Of a stretch of DNA of 12,454 nt, positions 1-5,572 are shown one piece after another (position 1 is the first letter of the stretch; each line of letters starts with the position of its first letter). Both the position numbers and the translations under genes were made by a program. The stretch is from positions 1 to 12,454 of the forward strand of contig JANWZY010000063.1 in assembly GCA_025061935.1 (NCBI GenBank), written 5' to 3'. The notes beneath the pieces are model-generated. The model was given only the letters and a program-made list of their open reading frames with translations. It had not been told where the DNA came from and did no database searches. The stretch is from Verrucomicrobiia bacterium. Lineage in GTDB: Bacteria > Verrucomicrobiota > Verrucomicrobiia > Limisphaerales > DTLC01.

Positions 1-93
1 CACATCCCTGCCTTTTGGCGGGTAGAGCTGGTAACCTGACCATACTACAACCAGCCCGACCAGGACCCATTTCCAAAGATTTCGTCTGCCCAT
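1..93 (-). CDS. secD: Protein translocase subunit SecD, N-terminal fragment (cut by window edge)
   Basis: The minus strand from the ATG at 93 reads 31 codons to the window edge. It shows a short basic start (MGRRNLWKW), one hydrophobic helix (about residues 10-21) and then a YQLYPPKGRD stretch. A first transmembrane helix followed by a Tyr-Pro-Pro segment is typical of the SecD N-terminus, where the helix leads into the large periplasmic P1 domain. SecD, with SecF and YajC, uses the proton gradient to help pull exported proteins out of the SecYEG channel. The start lies 3 nt past the yajC stop, with an AAGGA ribosome-binding site inside the yajC tail, so the two genes are co-transcribed and probably translationally coupled. 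Many Verrucomicrobiota carry a fused SecDF, which cannot be judged from this fragment. The call rests on the short N-terminus plus the yajC neighbour. Confidence 0.8.
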   Translation of the reverse strand, partial: MGRRNLWKWVLVGLVVVWSGYQLYPPKGRDV

Positions 94-96
94 GGG

Positions 97-453
97 TTAG
101 TCCTTAGAAGCGTTTTGGTCGCTGCCGCGTTCGGTCACTTCGACCACTGCCGACTTGAGTAACTCGAGCTTGGTATCGCCCGACCGCACCGTGATGGTGC
201 GCTCTTTAACAGTGACGATTTCGCCCACTATCCCGCTTGAGGTCACGACCTTGTCTTTCGGCCGGAGCGAACTGATCAGTTTGGCGTGTTGCTTGGCTTT
301 CACCTGCTGGGGCCTGATCAGCAACACGTAAAAAACCACCATAAGAAGCACGAACGGGGCAAGCTGCAGATACCACGGCGCAGGTTCAGGTTCACCGGCA
401 GGTGGCGGTGCCAGGCCGAACACAACACACGGAACACTGAATATGACTGACAT
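97..453 (-). CDS. yajC: Preprotein translocase subunit YajC
   Basis: A protein of 118 residues, the usual YajC size. It has a short Ala/Pro/Glu-rich N-terminus (PPPAGEPEPAP), a single transmembrane helix (LAPFVLLMVVFYVLLI), and immediately after it the RPQQ-K-K-H motif that marks YajC. A small cytoplasmic domain follows with the pattern LKPGDxVVTxxGIVGxI, seen here as LRPKDKVVTSSGIVGEIVTV. YajC is an inner-membrane accessory of the SecDF complex; its exact job is poorly known. I chose the ATG at 453; a TTG three codons upstream (462) is a possible alternative and neither has a strong ribosome-binding site. secD follows 3 nt after the stop. A candidate promoter lies just upstream and an 11-bp inverted repeat brackets it. 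The identification is firm, the start less so. Confidence 0.93.
   Translation of the reverse strand: MSVIFSVPCVVFGLAPPPAGEPEPAPWYLQLAPFVLLMVVFYVLLIRPQQVKAKQHAKLISSLRPKDKVVTSSGIVGEIVTVKERTITVRSGDTKLELLKSAVVEVTERGSDQNASKD
101..105 (-). promoter_or_regulatory. Ribosome-binding site of secD
   Basis: AAGGA on the minus strand overlaps the last codons of yajC and sits 7 nt before the secD ATG at 93. It fixes that ATG as the start and suggests that ribosomes finishing yajC restart at secD. It is one of the few clear Shine-Dalgarno matches in the window. Confidence 0.6.
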
Positions 454-504
454 GCTTGCCAAAAACGACGAACCAATCTATGGACTGGCCGGCTTTTGGC
501 AAGC
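454..504. repeat. 11-bp perfect inverted repeat flanking the candidate yajC promoter
   Basis: GCTTGCCAAAA at 454-464 is the exact reverse complement of TTTTGGCAAGC at 494-504, with a 29-bp spacer. One arm covers the candidate -35 box of yajC; the other abuts and overlaps its start-codon region. The arms could be paired half-sites for a regulator, or could form a hairpin in transcripts crossing this divergent region. No known operator is recognised. Confidence 0.5.
475..502 (-). promoter_or_regulatory. Candidate sigma70-like promoter for yajC-secD
   Basis: On the minus strand TTGCCA (497-502) and TAGATT (475-480) are separated by 16 bp. They match the -35 consensus at 5 of 6 and the -10 consensus at 4 of 6. 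Transcription would begin near 468, giving a leader of about 15 nt before the yajC ATG at 453. The -35 box lies inside the right arm of the inverted repeat at 454-504. The match is inferred by eye, and housekeeping promoters of this phylum are not well characterised. Confidence 0.35.
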
Positions 505-703
505 TTGTTAGCCACATCTGGCGCGCGGCCCTTACTACCGTAACGCAAGGCCAAACGGCTTGTGCCGCGCTGTGTGTCGGACTGGGCGTGTTGTTCGCAA
601 AGTCATGGCGTGGCTTTGCGCAGTTGCGCTGGCCAGCGCCCAATTCTTGCAAAGGGCCGGCACCCAACCTACTTTGGCTCGGAGCAAAACATTGAAGCTC
701 GAT

Positions 704-2068
704 ATGAAACGTAGGTTGGTATTCGGCCTTGTCGCGCTCGCGTTGGGTGTGAACCTGGTTGTGGGCGCGCGGATTTACCTGGCCGCCGCGCAGCGCGCAG
801 AGAAAGATTCGCCGTACCCGAGTCTCGAAATCTTTGCGCTTGTGCTCGAAAAAGTGCGCCGCGACCACGTCGAGGGCGATAAATTCACGTACGACGAGCT
901 GGTGCGCAAGGCCCTCAAGGGCATGGTGCAGGCGCTCGACCCGCACAGCGAATACCTCGATGCGTCCGAGTACAAGGACTTGCAACAGGACACGCAGGGC
1001 AGCTTTGGCGGACTCGGCATCGTGGTTTCAATCAGGGATAACTTTCTCACAGTCGTTGCGCCGATGGAAGACACGCCAGGGTTTCGCGCGGGCATCCTCG
1101 CCGGTGACCGCATCCTCGAAATTGACGGCAAGAGCACGGAAAAAATGTCGCTTCAGGAAGCGGTACGCAATTTGCGCGGTCAACCGGGTACCGAGGTGAC
1201 CATCAAAATCCAGCGGCCAGCCACAGGCATGATTAAGGAAATGCGGCTCACGCGCGCTGTGATCAACATTGACCTGGTCAAAGACATAAACGGCAAACGC
1301 GAATTCCCACTCGGGGAAGACAAGATCGGGTACATCCGTATCGTACAGTTCGCCGAGCGCACCGGCGCAGAGCTTGAAGCCGCTATCAAGAAGCTCAAAG
1401 CGCAGGGCATGCAAGCACTCATACTTGACCTGCGTTGGAACCCAGGCGGACTGCTCGACCAAGCAGTTGACGTGTGCTCGAAGTTCCTGCCGCGCGGCAA
1501 GCCGGTCGTCAGCACCGAAGGCCGTACGCCCGAGCAAAATACCGTGCGCAAAGCGCGCGGTGGTGACTTGCTCACCAACAGAGACGGCACGCCGATGCCG
1601 ATGGTCGTGCTGGTGAACCTGGGCAGTGCAAGCGCGTCCGAAATTGTCGCCGGATGCCTCCAGGACCTTAGGCGCGCAATCATTTTAGGCGAGAAAACCT
1701 TCGGCAAAGGTTCTGTGCAGAGCATCCTGCCATTGCCCGACGGCTCGGCGTTGAAACTGACCACCGCGCTTTACTACACGCCGAGCAAGAAAGTCATTCA
1801 CGCAGAAGGCATCACCCCCGACATCATTGTCCCGATGACCGAGGAAGATGAACGCAACGTGATGCTCCAACGCACCCCCGGCGGCATTGAGGCGCTGGAC
1901 GAAAAGGAACGCGAGCGCGTGCTGGCCACGCGCGACGTGCAGCTAGACCGCGCCACCGACCTGCTCCGCGGCATACTGCTGTACACGCAACGGCAACAAA
2001 AACTTGGCCGTCAAACTACGGCTAAGTACGCCGCGCCGGCCGAAAGCATCCACGCCTCGGCAAGGTAA
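704..2068 (+). CDS. ctpA: C-terminal processing peptidase, S41 family (CtpA/Prc)
   Basis: A 454-residue serine protease anchored by an N-terminal helix (residues 4-29) and acting outside the cytoplasmic membrane. Such enzymes trim or degrade envelope proteins from their C-termini. A helical N-terminal region is followed by a PDZ domain (about 98-185; the GIVV and GFRAGILAGDRILEIDG segments are characteristic) that binds the substrate tail and gates the active site. The S41 core has the Ser-Lys dyad: Ser310 in GSASASE, Lys335 in TFGKGSVQ and Gln339. The 25- and 4-residue spacings equal those of Bacillus CtpB (S309/K334/Q338). The usual LRxNPGG motif appears as LRWNPGG (243-249), with a bulky Trp where small or polar residues are common. 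The frame stays open upstream to 560, but the ATG at 704 gives a normal signal-anchor start (MKRRL...), so I prefer it. The gene is divergent from yajC, and tsaD follows after 117 bp. Confidence 0.95.
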   Translation: MKRRLVFGLVALALGVNLVVGARIYLAAAQRAEKDSPYPSLEIFALVLEKVRRDHVEGDKFTYDELVRKALKGMVQALDPHSEYLDASEYKDLQQDTQGSFGGLGIVVSIRDNFLTVVAPMEDTPGFRAGILAGDRILEIDGKSTEKMSLQEAVRNLRGQPGTEVTIKIQRPATGMIKEMRLTRAVINIDLVKDINGKREFPLGEDKIGYIRIVQFAERTGAELEAAIKKLKAQGMQALILDLRWNPGGLLDQAVDVCSKFLPRGKPVVSTEGRTPEQNTVRKARGGDLLTNRDGTPMPMVVLVNLGSASASEIVAGCLQDLRRAIILGEKTFGKGSVQSILPLPDGSALKLTTALYYTPSKKVIHAEGITPDIIVPMTEEDERNVMLQRTPGGIEALDEKERERVLATRDVQLDRATDLLRGILLYTQRQQKLGRQTTAKYAAPAESIHASAR

Positions 2069-2175
2069 CAGGTAACTCGAAGTGCGGCACCACCGTACCA
2101 CCACTACAGCCGCTGCGGCACGTTCAAAGCCCGATTGCGGGTTCGCGCCGATTCAGAGTTTGGCAGGTTCAAACT

Positions 2176-2179
2176 AAGG
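2176..2179 (+). promoter_or_regulatory. Ribosome-binding site deciding the tsaD start
   Basis: AAGG lies 6 nt before the ATG at 2186. The frame is open upstream to a TTG at 2135, but the extra 17 residues would precede the conserved TsaD N-terminus, so this site supports the ATG. Confidence 0.45.
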
Positions 2180-2185
2180 CCGCGC

Positions 2186-3208
2186 ATGACCGTACTTGCC
2201 ATCGAAACATCTTGCGACGAGACCAGTGTGGCAGTGGTCAGTAACGGCGAGGTGCGCGCCAACGTCGTTTCTTCGCAAATTAAACTTCATTCTGAGTACG
2301 GCGGTGTGGTCCCCGAGCTGGCCGCGCGTGAGCACTTGCGCAACCTCATGCCCGTGGCACGGGCAGCCATGCAGCAGGCAAACGTAACCGCTGAGGAAAT
2401 TGACGCAGTGGCAGCTACGCAAGGCCCGGGCCTGCCCACCGCGCTACTTGTGGGACTGAAAGCCGCCCAAGCAGTCGCATTCGCGTTGGCCAAGCCTTTC
2501 GTGGGCATACACCACCACGAGGCGCATTTGTACTCGGCCTGGCTCGCAGGCCGGCCGCCACGTGCGCAATTCGATTCGTTCCAGCCCAATGTGTCGCTCA
2601 TCGCCAGCGGCGGACACACAATGCTGGTGCATGTACGCCAGTTGCTCGACCACAAACTGCTCGGCGCGACGCTCGACGACGCCGCCGGCGAATGCTTGGA
2701 CAAAGTGGGCAAAATGCTCGGGCTGCCATACCCTGCCGGGCCGCTCATCGAGCGGCTCGCAGCGTCCGGCAACCCCTCAGCTTTCAATTTCCCACGCCCG
2801 ATGTTGGACGAGCCTTCAGACAACTTCAGTTTCTCGGGACTTAAAACAGCGGTCAGGTACTTCCTCCGCGACCACCCGGAAGTGGCCGGCGCAGAGCAGC
2901 TCATGCGGGACCTGTGCGCAAGCGTCCAAGCTGCCGTTATGGAAGTGCTCGTCACAAAGACGATTCGTGCGGCCAAACGACTCGGCGTGGGATGCATTAC
3001 CGGCTCCGGCGGCGTGCTTTGTAACAGCAATTTGCGCGAGCGCCTCGCCACTGCCGCCGCAGCCGAAGGCTTAACTGTGCGGCTGGCCGAGAAAGCCTTT
3101 TGTACAGACAACGCGGGCATGGTCGGGGTCCTCGCCGAGCTTAAGCTGTCGCGCGGCGCGCAGCCCACCGACCTCGACGCTGAAATTGCACCTTCAATGG
3201 CCCTTTAG
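2186..3208 (+). CDS. tsaD: tRNA N6-adenosine threonylcarbamoyltransferase TsaD
   Basis: A 340-residue protein, the usual TsaD length. It transfers the threonylcarbamoyl group from threonylcarbamoyl-AMP to adenosine 37 of ANN-decoding tRNAs, working with TsaB and TsaE in the cytoplasm; neither partner is in this window. The ASKHA-fold motifs are in order: the N-terminal IETSCDETS (6-14), the metal-binding His pair H110 and H114 (HHHEAH; the Enterobacteria form is NHLEGH), SGGHT (141-145), DDAAGECLDKVGKMLGL (164-180), FSFSGLKTAV (214-223), GSGGVLCNSNLRERL (273-287), and the metal-binding Asp308 in CTDNAGM. All key residues are intact. The gene follows ctpA on the same strand with 117 bp between, so it may share its transcript or have its own promoter, which I could not identify. 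Confidence 0.97.
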   Translation: MTVLAIETSCDETSVAVVSNGEVRANVVSSQIKLHSEYGGVVPELAAREHLRNLMPVARAAMQQANVTAEEIDAVAATQGPGLPTALLVGLKAAQAVAFALAKPFVGIHHHEAHLYSAWLAGRPPRAQFDSFQPNVSLIASGGHTMLVHVRQLLDHKLLGATLDDAAGECLDKVGKMLGLPYPAGPLIERLAASGNPSAFNFPRPMLDEPSDNFSFSGLKTAVRYFLRDHPEVAGAEQLMRDLCASVQAAVMEVLVTKTIRAAKRLGVGCITGSGGVLCNSNLRERLATAAAAEGLTVRLAEKAFCTDNAGMVGVLAELKLSRGAQPTDLDAEIAPSMAL

Positions 3209-3486
3209 CCGCTCGTCGAGTCGCGCTGCATCCGCGTCCAAAGGCTGAAGTTGATTTGGATTTTGCCTCTGCACGGCGCCAAGCCCTGCGCATGCCCGCT
3301 GGTGCAACTGCATATATCGGCGCGCAGGTGCGCATCTGCCGGCGGGCGTACCTTGCCCAACAATTGGAGAGGCCATGTCCAAAAAACGGACAGAGCGCGA
3401 GCGGCACAGCGCTAGAGCAGCGCTGTTTGGCGCTGTTTGTCGGGTATCAGCAGTTGGCGTCCCACGTGCTGAACAGCGTCTCAGCT
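3209..3486 (+). other. Intergenic region between tsaD and the GspC-like gene
   Basis: About 280 bp with no long credible gene. It holds the candidate small ORF with the GGAGAGG site, a tandem 10-bp repeat (3420-3439), and a short TGTCC/GGACA hairpin around 3376-3392. There is no terminator with a T-run after tsaD, no tRNA-like fold and no convincing promoter hexamer pair. Confidence 0.5.
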
Positions 3487-3554
3487 ATGAAGAAGTGGGC
3501 GATAGTGTGCACGGTGACGGCCGTCGCAGGTCTGGGGGGTGTGATGTTTCTTAA
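3375..3554 (+). CDS. Possible small ORF of 59 codons with strong ribosome-binding site
   Basis: An ATG at 3375 is preceded by GGAGAGG (3366-3372), the best Shine-Dalgarno sequence in the window, 2-5 nt away. It opens 59 codons ending with TAA at 3552-3554. The product starts MSKKRTERERHSARAALFGA: strongly basic at first, then Arg/Ala/Val-rich, with no family I recognise and no clear membrane helix. Its last third overlaps, in another frame, the start of the GspC-like gene at 3487, so it could act as a leader ORF coupling translation to that gene. The first part contains a tandem 10-bp repeat, GCGCTGTTTG twice at 3420-3439. In GC-rich DNA a chance ORF of this length is quite likely. The ribosome-binding site is the only positive evidence. 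Confidence 0.25.
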   Translation: MSKKRTERERHSARAALFGAVCRVSAVGVPRAEQRLSYEEVGDSVHGDGRRRSGGCDVS

Positions 3555-4044
3555 GCCGGGGCTGGCCAAAGGACAGCTCGGGCAATTAGGCTCGGCCGGG
3601 AACAAGACCAACCCGTTACAAGTTGTTCAGCAGTTTGTCGTTAAGGCCACGACCGCGGTCGGTAGTGTCGCGTTAGCGCGGGGCGCCGAGCGCGCGCCGC
3701 AGCAGAAAAACCCCGCGGTTAAAATCATCACCGATTCACCCGGAGCCGACCTTGTGACCGGGGCAGGCAACGGCACCAATGCACCCGCGCAGCACGATCC
3801 GAAGATTGAGGCCGGGCTGAAAGCGATGAACCAGTTATCCGTCCGGGGCATAATTGTGTCAGGCAGCCGGTCCTCGGCTATAATTCACACTGGCGGTCAG
3901 ACCATGCCTGTTTTTGTGGGGGATACGTTGGGTGTGAAGACGCCCGAAGGCCTAGTAATGCTCCGGTGCGAAAAGATTGATAAGCGGTCGGTTTGGATCA
4001 GGATCCCCCAGACGCCAGTGCTGGCCGAGCTAAGCCTGCAATAG
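3487..4044 (+). CDS. Membrane-anchored protein with GspC/PilP-like homology-region domain
   Basis: A 185-residue protein with one N-terminal transmembrane helix (about 4-23), a Gly/Ala/Pro/Asn-rich low-complexity linker (about 25-110) and a compact C-terminal domain (about 114-184). The C-terminal domain has the pattern LxVxGIIxSGSRSSAIIHxGGQxxPVFVGDTLG...V.I.KRSVWI...L.EL.L. That order (Gly-Ile-Val strand, Ser-rich turn, Ala-Ile-Ile, VGD, then a Val-rich strand) resembles the homology region of type II secretion GspC and pilus-assembly PilP, where the domain contacts the outer-membrane secretin from the periplasm. The resemblance is by pattern only. No other secretion or pilus gene is in the window, so it would be an orphan subunit, or an unrelated envelope protein with a similar small beta-barrel fold. 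The ATG at 3487 was chosen because it puts the helix at the N-terminus; the frame is open upstream to 3256. Confidence 0.6.
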   Translation: MKKWAIVCTVTAVAGLGGVMFLKPGLAKGQLGQLGSAGNKTNPLQVVQQFVVKATTAVGSVALARGAERAPQQKNPAVKIITDSPGADLVTGAGNGTNAPAQHDPKIEAGLKAMNQLSVRGIIVSGSRSSAIIHTGGQTMPVFVGDTLGVKTPEGLVMLRCEKIDKRSVWIRIPQTPVLAELSLQ

Positions 4045-4070
4045 GCTTTGCGCGGCTGCCCCGCAGGCTT
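4032..4070 (+). repeat. Overlapping inverted repeats at the 3' end of the GspC-like gene
   Basis: AAGCCTGC (4032-4039), at the end of the gene, pairs perfectly with GCAGGCTT (4063-4070). Its first six bases can instead pair with AGGCTT (4043-4048) across a 5-nt loop. The stop codon TAG lies at 4042-4044. The two folds exclude each other. No T-run follows, so it is not a canonical intrinsic terminator. It could be a transcript 3'-end structure or a chance arrangement. Confidence 0.3.
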
Positions 4071-4140
4071 CAGCAGGCCGAGACTGCGTGTTAAAACCTT
4101 CCGTTTCTCCCCGACAGGGTTTCCTCTGGTATGTCGTTTA

Positions 4141-4169
4141 TTGCCTACTGCGCGACTCGGCGCTAAGCT
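4141..4169 (+). promoter_or_regulatory. Weak candidate promoter directly upstream of leuC
   Basis: TTGCCT (4141-4146) and TAAGCT (4164-4169) are spaced by 17 bp. The -35 matches at 4 of 6 positions; the -10 fits the TANNNT form. Transcription would start at about 4176-4179, that is at or just before the ATG at 4179, giving a leaderless or nearly leaderless mRNA. This fits the absence of any Shine-Dalgarno sequence there. Confidence 0.3.
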
Positions 4170-4178
4170 TGCCGCACA

Positions 4179-5549
4179 ATGACACTGACGGAGAAAATAT
4201 TGGCACGCGCCGCCGGGCGCGCGCGCGTCGAGGCGGGTGAGAATATTTGGGTCAATGCTGACATATTGATGACGCACGATATTTGCGGCCCGGGCACTAT
4301 CGGCGTATTCAAGCGCGAGTTCGGCGCAAATGCGCGGGTGTGGAACCGGGAGCGGATCGTGATTGTCACAGACCACTACATTTTCACTTGCAGCGAGCTG
4401 GCCCGGCGCAATCTGGAAGTCCTGCGCCAGTTCGTCGCTGAGCAAGGGATCCAGTATTTTTACGACGTGACGCCGCCGGGCGCGAGGGGCTGGTCATTCG
4501 ACCCCGCGCTCGGCCCGCTTAAGCGTCAGCACGGGCCCCGGCACGCCGGCATATGCCATGTGGCCTTGCCGCAAAAAGGGCATGTGCGGCCGGGGGAGGT
4601 GCTGTTCGGCACAGACTCGCATACGTGCACAGCCGGTGCGTTCAACCAGTTCGCCACAGGTATCGGCAATACCGACGCCGCGTTTGTCATGGGCACGGGC
4701 AAGCTGTTGCTGAAGGTGCCCGAAACGATGCATTTCGTATTGGAAGGCAAGCTCGCTCCGGGCGTGATGGCCAAGGATGTGGTTCTGCACATAATTGGCA
4801 GGATCGGGTTCGATGGCGCCACGTACCGCGCGATGCAGTTCGGCGGCAGCGGCGTGGCGTTTCTTAGCATCGAGGACCGCATGACAATTGCGAACATGGC
4901 GATTGAGGCCGGGGCCAAGAACGCGATTTTCCCTTTCGACGGGCGCACCGCCGAGTACGTCGAAGCGCGCACGCAGCTAAACAACACGAAGCGCGACTAT
5001 GTGCCGGTCGAGCCCGATAGGGATCAAAAATTCGTGGCTGAGCTTGTGGTCGAGCTGGATCGGCTCGAGCCGCTTGTGGCGTGCCCGCCCGACCCGAGCC
5101 GGTGCAAGCGCGCTGCAGAGCTGGGGGATGTAAAACTTGACCGCGCGTACATTGGCTCATGCACTGGCGGCAAGGCGAGCGATTTCGTCGAGTGCGCGCG
5201 CATCTTGCGAGGTAGGACGGTCGCGATCGAGACCTTTGGTGTACCGGCGACTCCTGAAGTAGTGGCAGACCTGCAGCGCACGTATTGGGGCGAAAAGACG
5301 ATTTGGGAAATTTTGACTGATGCAGGCGTGCAAATGACGGAGAACCCGAGCTGCGCAGCGTGTTTGGGCGGGCCGCCGGACACCTTCGGCAGGATCGACA
5401 AGCCGTTGAGGTGCATCAGCACGACGAATCGGAATTTCCCCGGGCGCATGGGACACAAGGACGCCGAAATTTATCTTGCTTCGCCGGCCACGGTAGCCGC
5501 AAGCGCAGTGACCGGGCGGATAACCGATCCGCGCCAGTTTTTGGGCTGA
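4179..5549 (+). CDS. leuC: 3-isopropylmalate dehydratase large subunit (LeuC/HacA, aconitase family)
   Basis: A 456-residue aconitase-fold subunit. The likely reaction is isomerisation of 2-isopropylmalate to 3-isopropylmalate in leucine synthesis, together with a separate small swivel subunit (LeuD), which is not in this window. Family marks are THDICGPGT near the N-terminus, VTDHYIFT (63-70), GTDSHTCTAGAFNQFATGIGNTD (144-166), the 4Fe-4S ligands Cys328 (GSCTGGKASD), Cys392 and Cys395 (PSCAACLGG), and the C-terminal STTNRNFPGRMGH (414-426). GTDSHTCT and NRNFPGRMG fit the LeuC2/HacA branch better than the E. coli LeuC branch, so homoaconitase or another hydro-lyase substrate cannot be excluded. 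The segment around 98-122 (TPPGARGWSFDP...) looks longer than in standard LeuC. The ATG at 4179 has no clear ribosome-binding site but gives the usual N-terminus (MTLTEKILA). Confidence 0.9.
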   Translation: MTLTEKILARAAGRARVEAGENIWVNADILMTHDICGPGTIGVFKREFGANARVWNRERIVIVTDHYIFTCSELARRNLEVLRQFVAEQGIQYFYDVTPPGARGWSFDPALGPLKRQHGPRHAGICHVALPQKGHVRPGEVLFGTDSHTCTAGAFNQFATGIGNTDAAFVMGTGKLLLKVPETMHFVLEGKLAPGVMAKDVVLHIIGRIGFDGATYRAMQFGGSGVAFLSIEDRMTIANMAIEAGAKNAIFPFDGRTAEYVEARTQLNNTKRDYVPVEPDRDQKFVAELVVELDRLEPLVACPPDPSRCKRAAELGDVKLDRAYIGSCTGGKASDFVECARILRGRTVAIETFGVPATPEVVADLQRTYWGEKTIWEILTDAGVQMTENPSCAACLGGPPDTFGRIDKPLRCISTTNRNFPGRMGHKDAEIYLASPATVAASAVTGRITDPRQFLG

Positions 5550-5572
5550 ACCACTAACCGTTTACCCGATAG

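Noticed and set aside
626..639. Perfect 14-bp palindrome GCGCTGGCCAGCGC upstream of ctpA
   Set aside because: In a GC-rich window of 12 kb one such palindrome is expected by chance; nothing else ties it to a promoter.
456..695. 79-codon plus-strand ORF in the yajC/ctpA gap
   Set aside because: Starts with TTG, lies in divergent regulatory sequence, overlaps the ctpA upstream frame, and shows no family resemblance.
560..703. Upstream extension of the ctpA frame (from an ATG at 605 or codon at 560) that includes a signal-peptide-like AVALASAQ stretch
   Set aside because: The ATG at 704 already gives a complete signal anchor starting MKRRL; a second hydrophobic segment ahead of it is unlikely and the extension is Cys/Arg-rich and unlike the family.
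392..985. 197-codon minus-strand ORF across yajC and ctpA
   Set aside because: A shadow of the two real genes in a GC-rich sequence; its composition (His/Arg/Val-rich, no domain) is typical of antisense frames.
2287..3168. 293-codon minus-strand ORF opposite tsaD
   Set aside because: Entirely antisense to a firmly identified gene; Ser/Ala/Arg-rich product with no recognisable motif.
4205..4235. Alternating GC run at the start of leuC as a possible Z-DNA or structural element
   Set aside because: It encodes the ordinary Ala/Arg-rich N-terminal helix of the dehydratase and is explained by codon use.
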